A stretch of DNA of 64,000 nt from NCBI GenBank assembly GCA_036654415.1, contig JAVVSB010000005.1, forward strand, positions 8,118-72,117, written 5' to 3'. Shown one piece after another: positions 16,393-25,577 of this stretch. The stretch comes from Mucinivorans sp036654415. GTDB lineage: Bacteria > Bacteroidota > Bacteroidia > Bacteroidales > Rikenellaceae. How positions within the stretch are numbered: position 1 is the first letter of the stretch; every line of letters starts with the position of its first letter. A program made the position numbers and the translations under genes. The notes beneath the pieces were generated by a model that ran no database searches, was not told the DNA's origin, and saw only the letters and a list, made by a program, of their open reading frames with translations.

Positions 16393-17262
16393 CTATTTAT
16401 CACAATTACATCGGCAAATATCTCCATGAGTTTCGAACTCAATGGTGATATGTTTGATGTCATAGTGTTCAGCTAAATTAAATATGGCATCTTTGAGTGG
16501 CTGAGTTGGAGCGGTCGTAGCCACATGTAGGGTCATAATATGCGAAGTACCATCCAGGGTCCACACGTGTAGGTCGTGTAGTGATTCTACGCCATCAATG
16601 GCCTCGATATCGTTTTGCAATGCCTGTATATCCATACCAATGGGCACAGCCTGCATAAGAATTTTTATGGTTTGGCGCATATTCTTGTATACATTACTTA
16701 GTACCCAAATAGTGATGGCTATGGAGAGTAGTGGGTCGAGTATGGGAAGGTCTATAAAAAGCATCACCACGCTGACCACTAGGACCGCCATCCATCCCAG
16801 TACATCCTCCATTATGTGCAGGAATACAGCACGTTCCGAAAGTGAATCACCTTTTTTGAGCTTTAGTGCTGCCGCGCCATTGATTATAACGCCAAAGACA
16901 GCCATCCATAGCATCCCCTCTGGCGAGACTTGTTGCGGTGCAAAGAGCCTCTTTACGGCCTCCACCACTACAAAAGCTGAGCTTACTGTCAGTACTCCAG
17001 ATAGGAAAATAGTTCCTAGTAACGAAAATCGTTTGTAGCCGTAGGAGTATAAATTATCGCGTCCTTGGGTGGACTTCTTTTGGAGTCCCCAAGCCACCCC
17101 CAGCGAAAGGCAGTCGCCAAAGTCATGTAAAGCATCTGACAGGATGGCAATACTGTTGGTGAGAATACCACCAACTAATTCGATAACAGCAAAAAAACTA
17201 TTCAAAAAAAATGCCGCAGCAATGTTACCTGTGACATTGTTGTGGCTATGATTGTGTCCCAT
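16393..17262 (-). CDS. Cation diffusion facilitator (Zn2+-type exporter)
   Basis: CDF transporter of 289 residues that exports divalent cations, probably Zn2+, in exchange for protons. It has a His-rich N-terminus (GHNHSHNN) and six helices. The metal site is formed by SDALHDFGD in helix 2 and HIMEDVLGW in helix 5 (HxxxD pattern typical of zinc members). A cytoplasmic C-terminal ferredoxin-like domain ends in a Cys-rich tail (CRCNCDK). It has its own promoter (TACCTTTG on the minus strand, 17282-17289) and a shared terminator. Confidence 0.92.
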   Translation of the reverse strand: MGHNHSHNNVTGNIAAAFFLNSFFAVIELVGGILTNSIAILSDALHDFGDCLSLGVAWGLQKKSTQGRDNLYSYGYKRFSLLGTIFLSGVLTVSSAFVVVEAVKRLFAPQQVSPEGMLWMAVFGVIINGAAALKLKKGDSLSERAVFLHIMEDVLGWMAVLVVSVVMLFIDLPILDPLLSIAITIWVLSNVYKNMRQTIKILMQAVPIGMDIQALQNDIEAIDGVESLHDLHVWTLDGTSHIMTLHVATTAPTQPLKDAIFNLAEHYDIKHITIEFETHGDICRCNCDK

Positions 17263-17281
17263 ATAAGTCGTTTTTTAAGAA

Positions 17282-17289
17282 CAAAGGTA
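17282..17289 (-). promoter_or_regulatory. -7 box of the CDF gene
   Basis: CAAAGGTA on the plus strand, TACCTTTG on the minus strand, 20 bases before the ATG. Confidence 0.6.
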
Positions 17290-17311
17290 GACAAATTGAA
17301 TGAAATAGAAA

Positions 17312-17336
17312 GAGGGGTAAAATAATTTTACCCCTC
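17312..17336 (-). terminator. Terminator of the OprO/P-like porin gene
   Basis: Perfect 12-bp inverted repeat around a single central base (GAGGGGTAAAAT and its complement), immediately past the porin stop and before the CDF promoter. Confidence 0.8.
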
Positions 17337-17366
17337 ACAAAAGTGATATTTAAATAAAGGATAGCC

Positions 17367-18629
17367 TTAGAACTTGAATTGGACTCGTGCCGTTAGTACG
17401 TTTTGTTTTATTCGTCCTTGATAACCATCAAGATTGGCCGACCTTTCGTTGCTCACCATGTCGTAATAGGCCATCAGGCGTATATATTGGTTCCAGCGGA
17501 AGAGGTAACCCACACCGAAGGTGGAGTAAGCTATGTCAGCTGCACCAGTGCCAGGAAGAGCCCCTATCTGGTCACCTTTTATCTTTGTGTTGGGGTCATA
17601 GTAGTCGTATTTGAGTACGATGGAGTGTTTGGAGTGACCTATATCTTGAACCAAAATAGCGTAGGCACCTCTAAAATCGCGTAGATATAGTGGGTCTGAA
17701 CCTGCCCCAAAAGAGGTACCACCAGGATTGTTGTTAGCCTTAAGGATGCCTGTCTGTTGTCCCCAAAGGTATTCGGCACGTATGTTTGTTGTACCAGCAC
17801 CCCACTGCTGAATATATTGTCCAGCGATGCCGAAGTATTGTCTTGGGCTGGCCTGGCCTTTCGAGACGGTTTGTTCAATGAAGCCTTGATTGGTTAGGTA
17901 TTTAAAATTTTTCTCTTGAGGGTTAATTATCCCTCCTCGATAGTATGAGAAAGCTCCACCCACTTGGGCCGAGGAGAACTTCTTGAGGTATGCCAAGCGG
18001 CCTATGAAGTCCTTTTGCGAATCTGTCTCTGTCCCTATGCCGTTGCCGTTGAAGAGTCCAACGTTAAGTGTGAAGTTCGAGAGCCACCCCTTACCCCCTG
18101 TTAGGTTTAACATAACCCCCAGGTCGCGTTCGCCAGGGAATAGCGATAGGAAGACACGCGAGCGTTCGGGGCTCTCGCGTAGTGACGAGGAATAGCTAAT
18201 TTCGTAACCGAATGGGCGGTCGAAGAGTCCTATCTGCCCGCCGACAGCCTTGTTGCGGGTCGATACAGAGAGGTAGGCATCTTTCATCGAGACACCCTTT
18301 TCAGTAAAGTCGGGCTGAATGACGGCTGAAAATATACCTGCTACTGAATAGGACACCTTTACGCGTCCACGTCGTACCATAAAACGGTTGTTAGTGGTGG
18401 CGTTGAAGCTACCTCCATCACCGAAGGCTGCTATACCAGAGCTTTGAGCCCACTGCCACTGCCCTTGCACATAACCCGAAAATTTGAGATTTCCAGCGCG
18501 TCCCATTTCCAGCTCCAGACGGTCTATTTTGAGGGCGTTTTTTTCGGGGAGCGATAGAGGAGTCTCCTCTTGAGCCCAGGTTGCCACGCTCAATGTTGTG
18601 GTGGCTAAAAGCATGAGTAAATTTTTCAT
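17367..18629 (-). CDS. OprO/OprP-family outer-membrane porin
   Basis: Outer-membrane beta-barrel of 420 residues in the phosphate-selective porin O/P family. An N-terminal signal peptide ends at ATWAQ. A short coiled-coil-like segment follows (ALKIDRLELEMG), then alternating amphipathic strands with the family's MVRRGRVKVSYSV and QPDFTEKGVSMKDAYL stretches. The last residues (ARVQFKF) end in Phe, as outer-membrane barrels do. It is a single-gene unit with its own -7 box and terminator. Phosphate or polyphosphate uptake is the family role, but specificity is not shown here. Confidence 0.87.
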   Translation of the reverse strand: MKNLLMLLATTTLSVATWAQEETPLSLPEKNALKIDRLELEMGRAGNLKFSGYVQGQWQWAQSSGIAAFGDGGSFNATTNNRFMVRRGRVKVSYSVAGIFSAVIQPDFTEKGVSMKDAYLSVSTRNKAVGGQIGLFDRPFGYEISYSSSLRESPERSRVFLSLFPGERDLGVMLNLTGGKGWLSNFTLNVGLFNGNGIGTETDSQKDFIGRLAYLKKFSSAQVGGAFSYYRGGIINPQEKNFKYLTNQGFIEQTVSKGQASPRQYFGIAGQYIQQWGAGTTNIRAEYLWGQQTGILKANNNPGGTSFGAGSDPLYLRDFRGAYAILVQDIGHSKHSIVLKYDYYDPNTKIKGDQIGALPGTGAADIAYSTFGVGYLFRWNQYIRLMAYYDMVSNERSANLDGYQGRIKQNVLTARVQFKF

Positions 18630-18666
18630 CGTTTTCTGTTTTTGTTATTTATTCCTTTTTACGTCA

Positions 18667-18674
18667 CAAAAGTA
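18667..18674 (-). promoter_or_regulatory. -7 box of the porin gene
   Basis: CAAAAGTA on the plus strand, TACTTTTG on the minus strand, about 40 bases before the porin ATG. Confidence 0.55.
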
Positions 18675-18741
18675 CAGCCACTGTATTACTTTAATGTTAA
18701 TGATTCTTTAAGAAAACTTTTCGATTTTGTTACAAAAACAG

Positions 18742-18749
18742 TACCTTTG
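18742..18749 (+). promoter_or_regulatory. -7 box of the radical SAM maturase gene
   Basis: TACCTTTG only 8 bases before the ATG at 18758, so the leader would be just a few bases, close to leaderless. Confidence 0.6.
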
Positions 18750-18757
18750 TTCAGTTT

Positions 18758-19984
18758 ATGAAACAAACACTTCGATTTTCGCAAGCTCTTAAACGGAGCT
18801 CACCGCTCTATTTTGGGGCCATGGTCAAGCCTGTGGGCAGTAGATGTAATCTGCTGTGCAACTACTGCTATTATCTTGACAAGGAGCTCCTTTACAATAC
18901 TCCTGCCAAGGTTATGAGCGATGAGTTGTTGGAGGAGTTTGTGCGCCAATATATTGAGGGTACTGATGCCCCAGTTGTGAGTTTTTGTTGGCACGGTGGT
19001 GAACCTCTGATTGCGGGGCTCGATTTTTATAAGCGTGCTATGGAACTCCAAAGGCGATATGCCGCGGGTAAGAAAATAGAAAACACTCTACAAACCAATG
19101 CCACACTACTTAATGAACAATGGGCTGAATTTTTTGCAGTCGAGAATTTTCTTTTGGGTGTTTCAATTGATGGGGTGCAGCAGGTGCACGATAGCAACCG
19201 CCTGAGCAGAGGTGCGGAGCCCACCTTCGATAAGGTAATGCATGGAATTTCGCTACTGCACCATGCAGGGGCAGAGTTCAACACCCTTAGTGCCCTGAGT
19301 AGCGTCAGTGCTGGGCGTGGGGTGCAGACATATAATTTTCTGAAGAGCATCGGTAGCCATTACATGCAGTTCCTGCCAGTGGTGGAGCATACTAAGGTTG
19401 TGGAGGGTTATTCACGCGATGTGATTTGCGCACCAGAGGATAAAAATGCATCGTTGGCACAGTGGTCTATTTCGGGACGTGATTATGGTAGATTCTTGGT
19501 TGATGTATTTGAAGAGTGGATATTACGAGATGTGGGGAGCTATTATGTTCAGATGTTTGACTCCACGTTGGCTCTTTGGTGTGGGCAAAGGGCTGGAGTC
19601 TGTTCGATGAACGAAAATTGTGGCGATAATTTGGTGGTGGAGCACAACGGAACTGTCTATAGTTGTGACCATTTTGTATACCCTGAGTATGAACTGGGCC
19701 ATATTGCTCAGAACTCTCTGCGTGATATGGCCCTCAGTAGAGCCCAGTTTAACTTTGGAGCTGCTAAGAGTAGTTCGTTACCAGCCAAGTGTATAGCCTG
19801 TCGTTGGGAGTCACTTTGTCACGGTGAGTGCCCCAAACATCGTTTCGATGGTGGGGTGAGTGCTTTGTGCGATGGGTTGCAACATTTTTTTCGTCATTCA
19901 GCCCCAGCGATGGAGTTTATGCGTGATGCCATAGCGCAGGGGCAGAGCCCTTCTATGGTGATGAGTGCAGTTTTAGAACAGTAA
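18758..19984 (+). CDS. Anaerobic sulfatase-maturating enzyme (radical SAM/SPASM)
   Basis: Radical SAM enzyme of 408 residues that converts an active-site Cys or Ser of sulfatases to formylglycine. The SAM cluster ligands are C30, C34 and C37 (CNLLCNYC). The C-terminal SPASM region carries the expected cysteines (CSMNENCGDN, YSCDHFVYPEYELGHI, CIACRWESLCHGECPKHRF). The Asp in GDN corresponds to the proposed catalytic Asp. No sulfatase gene is in this window, so it acts in trans on enzymes encoded elsewhere. A related peptide-modifying role cannot be excluded. The YbbR-like gene starts 3 bases downstream. Confidence 0.88.
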   Translation: MKQTLRFSQALKRSSPLYFGAMVKPVGSRCNLLCNYCYYLDKELLYNTPAKVMSDELLEEFVRQYIEGTDAPVVSFCWHGGEPLIAGLDFYKRAMELQRRYAAGKKIENTLQTNATLLNEQWAEFFAVENFLLGVSIDGVQQVHDSNRLSRGAEPTFDKVMHGISLLHHAGAEFNTLSALSSVSAGRGVQTYNFLKSIGSHYMQFLPVVEHTKVVEGYSRDVICAPEDKNASLAQWSISGRDYGRFLVDVFEEWILRDVGSYYVQMFDSTLALWCGQRAGVCSMNENCGDNLVVEHNGTVYSCDHFVYPEYELGHIAQNSLRDMALSRAQFNFGAAKSSSLPAKCIACRWESLCHGECPKHRFDGGVSALCDGLQHFFRHSAPAMEFMRDAIAQGQSPSMVMSAVLEQ

Positions 19985-19987
19985 TAC

Positions 19988-20911
19988 ATGATGAAAAAGA
20001 AGATATATCTCTATCTTTGGCATCAACGTGTGGTGCTGATGTTTGTTATTCTATCGGCACTCTTGTGGTATATCAATCGTTTGAACCATACATATACCAA
20101 TGATGTTGATATGGCCATTCGTTTGACCAATGATTACCAGGATTCACTGTTTGTCGACACTCCAGAGCTCAAGGTGCAGTGTATGGTGCGTGGGGGTGGG
20201 CGCTTGTTGATGTTGTACGAATTGGGGTTGGTCCCATCATTGGATATACCCATTTCGGAGCTACACTTAGACTCTATGGGGCCCTATATCTCACGTATTG
20301 ACCCCGAGAGTATGCGTGCAGCATTGCTCTCCAGGGTCAAAGATATATCGGTGATTTCTGTGGTTAATGCCGAAATGATATTGGTGGTCTCGCCTATGGC
20401 TGCCAAACGTTTACCTGTGGCTGGGCGTATCGAGGTCTATCCACGGCGACAATATATGATTGAGGGAGGCTTGCAATTTATACCAGACTCTATTGATGTA
20501 CATGGTCCCAAAATAGTGCTTGATACTTTATTATGGCTTACCACCAACCGTAAAGTATATCAGGACGTGACCAACTCAATTATGGGAGTAGCCAATTTGC
20601 AACTCCCCCGTGGGGTATCTGTTGCTGATAAGAACGTGCGTTATAGTGCCCACATTTCCACCTATACCGAGTTTGAATTTAGACTGCCTATCAGCCCTGT
20701 TTCGGCAGAGCAGGTGCTTGTAGTACCTTCTGTATGTCGTATTCTGGTTCGCATTCCGACTAACCAAAATATAAATAATTTGTCGCCTGTTGCCAGGGTA
20801 AACAGAGATTCTCTCCATTCAAAGGTCCAGGTTACGGTAGACTCTTTGCCACGCAACGTAGAGGTGGTTTCTGTGATTCCATCTTTTGTGGAATGTTTCC
20901 TTAAAAATTAG
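19988..20911 (+). CDS. YbbR-like domain protein
   Basis: Protein of 307 residues with one N-terminal membrane helix (about 14-28) and a long extracytoplasmic part made of YbbR-like beta repeats (for example DSLFVDTPELKVQCMVRGGG and VAGRIEVYPRRQYMIEGG). In Firmicutes YbbR (CdaR) regulates the diadenylate cyclase CdaA. In Bacteroidota related proteins occur without a clear partner, and no cyclase gene is next to it here. It is probably translated from the same mRNA as the preceding maturase. The function is unknown. Confidence 0.72.
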   Translation: MMKKKIYLYLWHQRVVLMFVILSALLWYINRLNHTYTNDVDMAIRLTNDYQDSLFVDTPELKVQCMVRGGGRLLMLYELGLVPSLDIPISELHLDSMGPYISRIDPESMRAALLSRVKDISVISVVNAEMILVVSPMAAKRLPVAGRIEVYPRRQYMIEGGLQFIPDSIDVHGPKIVLDTLLWLTTNRKVYQDVTNSIMGVANLQLPRGVSVADKNVRYSAHISTYTEFEFRLPISPVSAEQVLVVPSVCRILVRIPTNQNINNLSPVARVNRDSLHSKVQVTVDSLPRNVEVVSVIPSFVECFLKN

Positions 20912-20990
20912 GAACCTCTTCTTGAAAAGCATTGCGATATTATAATCGAGGCATGGTTCTTGCTCGTAATGATAGAACCAAATAATTGGC

Positions 20991-20998
20991 TACCTTTG
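20991..20998 (+). promoter_or_regulatory. -7 box of obgE; fixes the start codon
   Basis: TACCTTTG lies inside an upstream extension of the obgE frame (ATG at 20986). This argues for translation from the ATG at 21019, about 15 bases after the likely transcription start. Confidence 0.65.
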
Positions 20999-21018
20999 TA
21001 CAAAATATAACAAGAAAA

Positions 21019-22008
21019 ATGGCAAGTTCAAATTTTGTAGATTACGTTAAAATATATGCTCGTTCGGGTGATGGTGGTGGTGGATCATCTCATTTTCGTC
21101 GCGAGAAATTTGTGGAGTTCGGTGGTCCCGATGGTGGTGATGGAGGTCGTGGCGGTCATGTGATTTTACGTGGTTCGTCGCAATATTGGACCTTGTTGCA
21201 TATCAAATTCAATCGTCACTGGATGGCCGAGCCTGGGGAACATGGTTCGGGGGCTCGTGCCCATGGAGCCAATGGCAAAGACCTCTATATTGATGTGCCA
21301 CTGGGTACCATTGCCCGTGATGACTTAACTAATGAGATAGTGGCTGAAGTAACCACCGATGGTCAGGAGGTTATCCTGCGTCAAGGTGGACGAGGTGGGT
21401 TGGGAAACTGGCATTTTAGAACTGCCACTAATCAAGCTCCACGCTACTGTCAACCTGGGGAAACTCAGCAAGAAGGGTGGTTTGTGCTGGAACTTAAGGT
21501 GCTGGCCGATGTTGGGCTGGTTGGATTCCCAAATGCAGGCAAGTCGACTCTGCTGAGTGTTGTATCGGCTGCCAAACCTAAGATTGCCGATTATGCCTTT
21601 ACCACCTTGGAGCCAAATTTAGGCATTGTCAACTATCGCGACAACTTTAGCTTTATTATGGCCGATATTCCTGGTATTATTGAGGGGGCTCATGAGGGTA
21701 AGGGTATTGGTACGCGATTCCTACGCCATATTGAGCGTAACTCGGTACTGCTTTTTATGGTGGCTGCCGACTCAAAGGATATTGCCGCTGAGTACGAAAT
21801 TTTGCTTAATGAGCTACGTCAATACAACCCTGAGATGCTCCAAAAGGAGCGTATGTTAGCCATTACCAAGACTGATATGCTCGATGAGGAGCTTATCGCA
21901 GCCCTTGAAAAAGAGTTGCCTAATGGGGTGCAGCATATTTTTATCTCCTCGGTGACAGGTTACCATATCCCTGAGCTAAAGGATATGCTGTGGAAGATAC
22001 TCAACTAA
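21019..22008 (+). CDS. obgE: GTPase Obg
   Basis: Essential ribosome-associated GTPase of 329 residues. The N-terminal Obg fold is glycine-rich (ARSGDGGGGSSHFRREKFVEFGGPDGG region, with GGDGGRGG). It is followed by the G domain with G1 GFPNAGKST, switch I YAFTTLEPNLG, G3 DIPGIIEGA and G4 TKTD. The ATG at 21019 is chosen because family similarity begins at FVDYVKIYARSGDGG and a -7 box lies within the possible longer frame. No C-terminal OCT domain is present, as is usual for Bacteroidota. It ends at a palindromic hairpin facing the convergent gene. Confidence 0.95.
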   Translation: MASSNFVDYVKIYARSGDGGGGSSHFRREKFVEFGGPDGGDGGRGGHVILRGSSQYWTLLHIKFNRHWMAEPGEHGSGARAHGANGKDLYIDVPLGTIARDDLTNEIVAEVTTDGQEVILRQGGRGGLGNWHFRTATNQAPRYCQPGETQQEGWFVLELKVLADVGLVGFPNAGKSTLLSVVSAAKPKIADYAFTTLEPNLGIVNYRDNFSFIMADIPGIIEGAHEGKGIGTRFLRHIERNSVLLFMVAADSKDIAAEYEILLNELRQYNPEMLQKERMLAITKTDMLDEELIAALEKELPNGVQHIFISSVTGYHIPELKDMLWKILN

Positions 22009-22083
22009 TGCACTTTGCCTCCTAAAATTGTTTTTTCATCGTTCATTTGTTATCTCAAAATCATCATTTATGCGGTATTTCGA

Positions 22084-22120
22084 TAACCTAGAGCCTTAAA
22101 AAACTAGTTTTTATAGGTTA
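22084..22120. terminator. Hairpin between convergent obgE and radical SAM genes
   Basis: TAACCTA (22084-22090) pairs with TAGGTTA (22114-22120), and a nested palindrome AAAAACTAGTTTTT sits at 22099-22112. This gives a bidirectional A/T-rich hairpin. Confidence 0.6.
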
Positions 22121-23902
22121 CCGTAATTTAAACCATTGGCGTACTGGGGTGTCTAGCCCCATGCCGTGCATATAATTATAGGTGGCTTTGTAGAGAGCTT
22201 GACCCAAGGCCTCATCTTTGAGATGGTCTTGGTTATCAGTGAATTCAATGCTATTGTTGGCAAAATGGTTCTTCTTTTTGCCCGTTATCTTGGCCCCGTA
22301 GGCGGCAGGATTTTGCCCCACGGGGCTATGGACTGTCATAGCAAAACGGTGCCAAAAAGCCGATTGGATTAGCCCATCGGAGAACATTACACGCACTACT
22401 TCCAACGAATTGATGGTCTGCTCTACACTCTGCCCTGGGAACCCATACATTAGATAGGTGTGTACCATAATAAAATTGGATGTTAGGTTCTCCATCGCGT
22501 TGCGTGCCTGTTCAATGGTCACTCCTTTGTTTATCTGACGCAAGATTTCGTTCGAGGCCACCTCCAGACCTCCTGACACGGCAATGCAACCTGAAGCTGC
22601 AAGTAACTTACAGAGTTCTTGTGTATAGGCTTTTTCAAAACGAATATTTCCCCAATAGCTCACCACCAATTTTCGATGGAGAATCTCGGTGGCCACCTCG
22701 CGTAAGAGTTTAGGCGGCAGAGCTTCGTCAGTAAAATGGAAACCACTACTGCCTGTTTGAGCCATCACTCGCTCCATATTATCTACAATCATTTTAGCCT
22801 CAAGAGGTTCATAGCGGCAGATGTAATCGAGCGATGTATCACAAAATGCGCATTTGGCCCAGTAACAACCGTGTGCCGCAGTTATTTTATTCCAAAAGCC
22901 ATCACTCCACAAACGGTGCATGGGGTTTGCCATCTCCAGTAAGGAAATATATTGTTTAGGGTCAATGTCTGTAAAATCTGGCTGAGATAAGAATTTTTCT
23001 CGTGTACTCATGCCTTCAAATATCACCTTACCGTCCACACAATGGGCTGTGCGGATTAATTCGCCACCCTCAACTATGCGTTGCAAGGGTAGCTCCCCGT
23101 CGTCATAGAGGATGTAATCCACATAGTCGAAAATCCGTGAGTCGGACAGTTGTCGCAGTTCGGTGTTAATGTATCCACCACCAAGTACTACAGTGGTTTG
23201 AGGAGAGTGTTGCTTGAGATACTCCGCGCAGCGTAAAGCCGAAAGTAGACACCCTGGGAATGGGACCGAAAAGCCCACAATAGAGGGGCTGGTGGCCATG
23301 AATTTTGCTTTAAAAAGGGTGAGGATGAGCTCCGAAATAATTGTTCTATCCTTAAGCCTCTCTATCAGTGCATCCATCTGCGGTAGGGCAATGGCTATCT
23401 GCTCGCCATAGCGAATTAAGTCGAAATCGGGGTCAACGACCTCGCGAATAAAATCGGTGAGCTCTTGAAGATATAGGGTGGCGAAATGTTTGGCTCGCTC
23501 CTGGGTGGCTACTGTACCAAAGGCCCACTCCAACTCCTGTTCATCATACATCTCAAAACGAGTCCCACGAGGTAAAAAATCATCACATATAATTCGTTGT
23601 GCGAGTGTATGGTCGTCCCCCCTTAGAAAACGCCAAATGCTATCTATTGTGTCAATATACCTCTGTTTGGCTAGGTAAACGTTGATAGCCTGACTCGAAA
23701 AAGACTCGTTCAACTCGGTGCTTTCAAACATACGTTGCACAAAATCACGGCAGAAAACAGCCTGGGCCACAGCAATACTCATATCCCACTGCCAAGCTTT
23801 GTGCCCTAAATGTTTTAGGTGTCCCAACAACACAGTTGTGGCGGGGTAGGGGGTGTTTAACCCTGTAAGGGCCGGGGTTATAAGTAGGGTAGTTAACTGC
23901 AC
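22118..23902 (-). CDS. B12-binding-type radical SAM protein, function unknown
   Basis: Protein of 594 residues of the cobalamin-binding-domain/radical SAM architecture. An N-terminal region (ALTGLNTPYPATTVLLGHLKHLGH) and a Rossmann-like part near 220-290 (VGFSVPFPGCL, VVLGGGYIN) suggest the B12-binding-like fold. The radical SAM core carries C346, C350 and C353 (CYWAKCAFC), FTDEALPP, and the late YGFPGQSVEQT motif. The substrate is unknown. Its start overlaps the end of the cysteine desulfidase gene by 10 bases, so the two are co-translated, which hints at a link with sulfur or Fe-S chemistry but does not prove it. Confidence 0.8.
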   Translation of the reverse strand: MQLTTLLITPALTGLNTPYPATTVLLGHLKHLGHKAWQWDMSIAVAQAVFCRDFVQRMFESTELNESFSSQAINVYLAKQRYIDTIDSIWRFLRGDDHTLAQRIICDDFLPRGTRFEMYDEQELEWAFGTVATQERAKHFATLYLQELTDFIREVVDPDFDLIRYGEQIAIALPQMDALIERLKDRTIISELILTLFKAKFMATSPSIVGFSVPFPGCLLSALRCAEYLKQHSPQTTVVLGGGYINTELRQLSDSRIFDYVDYILYDDGELPLQRIVEGGELIRTAHCVDGKVIFEGMSTREKFLSQPDFTDIDPKQYISLLEMANPMHRLWSDGFWNKITAAHGCYWAKCAFCDTSLDYICRYEPLEAKMIVDNMERVMAQTGSSGFHFTDEALPPKLLREVATEILHRKLVVSYWGNIRFEKAYTQELCKLLAASGCIAVSGGLEVASNEILRQINKGVTIEQARNAMENLTSNFIMVHTYLMYGFPGQSVEQTINSLEVVRVMFSDGLIQSAFWHRFAMTVHSPVGQNPAAYGAKITGKKKNHFANNSIEFTDNQDHLKDEALGQALYKATYNYMHGMGLDTPVRQWFKLR

Positions 23903-25221
23903 GTTATACCGTTGTGTTTTTTATTAACCATAATTTGGAGCATTAGTCTGTCGGTGTTGATCATGCCTTGGGTTCCGATGGTCGAAAGGTTGAAGATGGT
24001 TTTTTCGATGTCGGCCTCTATAATGCCGTCATTGTCTGAAATTTCTATATTGTCCATTGCCAACATAGCCGACTGTATGGCCGCAGCCACACCAGATGAG
24101 ACCTTGAGTGCGCAACCCACCTTGGCTCCGTCACACACCATACCCGTTACATCGCCAATCATATTCTTAATGGCGTAGGTCATCTGTTTGTAACTTCCTC
24201 CCATCAGGTATGCTACTCCACAGGCACTGCCAGAAGAGGCTACCACACAACCACATAGAGCTGAAAGTCGACCCAATGAGTGCTTTATGTGGATGGAAAC
24301 TAAATGTGAAATTATTAGTGCTCTAGCCAACTGCTCATCGGTGGAGCCCAACTTTTCGGCCGAGGCAACAACAGGTAGAGTCGCTGTAATACCTTGATTT
24401 CCACTACCTGAATTACTCATTGCTGGTAATGTTGAACCCGCCATACGGGCGTCCGAGGCGGCTGCGGTCATAGCCATAGAGTAAGTCAGAATACCGTCTC
24501 CGAATACATGGCGTGTAATATTGTTGGAGATAGTACGCCCCACCTGAAGTCCATATTTGTGCTTTAGCCCTTCTGTGGCTATGGCTCTGTTGAGTTTGGC
24601 GGCCTCAAGTATGAAGGCTATTTTTTCAAATGGTACTTCCACGGCAAAATCGTAAATGCTCTTGACTGTTAGTCCCATCTCTTGCTCTTGGCAATTTTGT
24701 TGTTGCTCAGTGCTGTCGTCTTTGTGGGTTTGACTATTAAATATAGTCTCCCCGTCCACTTCCACCATAGTGATGTTGTCGTGAATATCCTGAATGGTGG
24801 TACAAGCTGTATGACCATCTGAGAGGCAGGTGACGCGGATATAGAGTTTTATATCTAGTGGTGAAATTTTTACCTCAACTTTATTTTCACTTACTAACTT
24901 TTTGGCTTTTTCTATCCCCTCGTGGCACATGCCATTGAGCACCTCAAGCTTGTATTGCGACTTGCCACACACAGCCCCCAGGGCAGCAGCAATATGCAGC
25001 CCAACCATGCCCGTGGCAGGAATACCTACGCCCATACCGTTTTTGAGTATGTTGGGGCTGACTTCGACCTCAAGATTTTGTGTTTCAAGCCCCATCTCGC
25101 GCAGGGCTTCGCTTGAGCGACAAGCAGCCAAGGCCACGGCTATTGGTTCGGTACAGCCTAAAGCAGGTTTGACCTCGCGATGAATTAAATCAATAAATTT
25201 TTGATATTCCGAACAATCCAT
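23893..25221 (-). CDS. cyuA: L-cysteine desulfidase family protein (CyuA/YhaM, UPF0597)
   Basis: Fe-S dependent enzyme of 442 residues in the serine-dehydratase-alpha/CyuA family, which breaks L-cysteine into sulfide, ammonia and pyruvate. The cluster-ligand cysteines appear in ALGCTEPIAVALA near the N-terminus, SGSACGVAYLMGGS, and GMVCDGAKVGCALKVSSG. It is strictly anaerobic chemistry and opposes CysE-CysK elsewhere in the window. It is the first gene of a two-gene unit with the radical SAM protein. The promoter box is at 25300-25307 on the minus strand. Confidence 0.88.
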   Translation of the reverse strand: MDCSEYQKFIDLIHREVKPALGCTEPIAVALAACRSSEALREMGLETQNLEVEVSPNILKNGMGVGIPATGMVGLHIAAALGAVCGKSQYKLEVLNGMCHEGIEKAKKLVSENKVEVKISPLDIKLYIRVTCLSDGHTACTTIQDIHDNITMVEVDGETIFNSQTHKDDSTEQQQNCQEQEMGLTVKSIYDFAVEVPFEKIAFILEAAKLNRAIATEGLKHKYGLQVGRTISNNITRHVFGDGILTYSMAMTAAASDARMAGSTLPAMSNSGSGNQGITATLPVVASAEKLGSTDEQLARALIISHLVSIHIKHSLGRLSALCGCVVASSGSACGVAYLMGGSYKQMTYAIKNMIGDVTGMVCDGAKVGCALKVSSGVAAAIQSAMLAMDNIEISDNDGIIEADIEKTIFNLSTIGTQGMINTDRLMLQIMVNKKHNGITCS

Positions 25222-25299
25222 AATTGTTAATTAATTATAAAAACGTACATTAAACTATGTGAGTTATTACCAAAGGTGTAGCCTTGGGCTAAAACTTTA

Positions 25300-25307
25300 C
25301 AAATATA
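25300..25307 (-). promoter_or_regulatory. -7 box of cyuA
   Basis: CAAATATA on the plus strand, TATATTTG on the minus strand. The leader is about 75 bases. Confidence 0.5.
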
Positions 25308-25525
25308 GTGATTAATTTATTTAAAATTAGAATCTGTTTATATTTCTTTTCACAATCTTATTATTGTTATTTTTTAGATAATTTATTGGTCAGGGTTCTA
25401 AAATCAGGTGAAAAAATAGACCAAATAAGGGTAATAAGAAAATGCTGGGAAGAGATTTAAACGGCTTCGTAGTAATTCAGCTAACAAATATGGTAGATGG
25501 ATTAACGATTCTCAATTTTTTTTTT

Positions 25526-25533
25526 TAACTTTG
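25526..25533 (+). promoter_or_regulatory. -7 box of the aldolase gene
   Basis: TAACTTTG right after a T12 run. The leader to the ATG is about 40 bases. Confidence 0.6.
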
Positions 25534-25577
25534 TAGTCTGTAATCAACGCATTAACTAATCAATAATAATAACAAAG

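Larger units (their letters stand above)
25222..25577. other. 356-bp divergent intergenic region between cyuA and fba
   Basis: Holds the minus-strand -7 box TATATTTG (25300-25307) for cyuA and the plus-strand box TAACTTTG (25526-25533) for fba, the latter preceded by a run of 12 T. A 28-codon ATG frame (25442-25528) ends inside the fba -7 box and is probably fortuitous. Otherwise it is A/T-rich and I see no RNA gene or riboswitch. Confidence 0.6.

Noticed and set aside
25442..25528. 28-codon ATG frame upstream of the aldolase gene
   Set aside because: It runs into the T12 tract and -7 box, and has no promoter or similarity; probably fortuitous.
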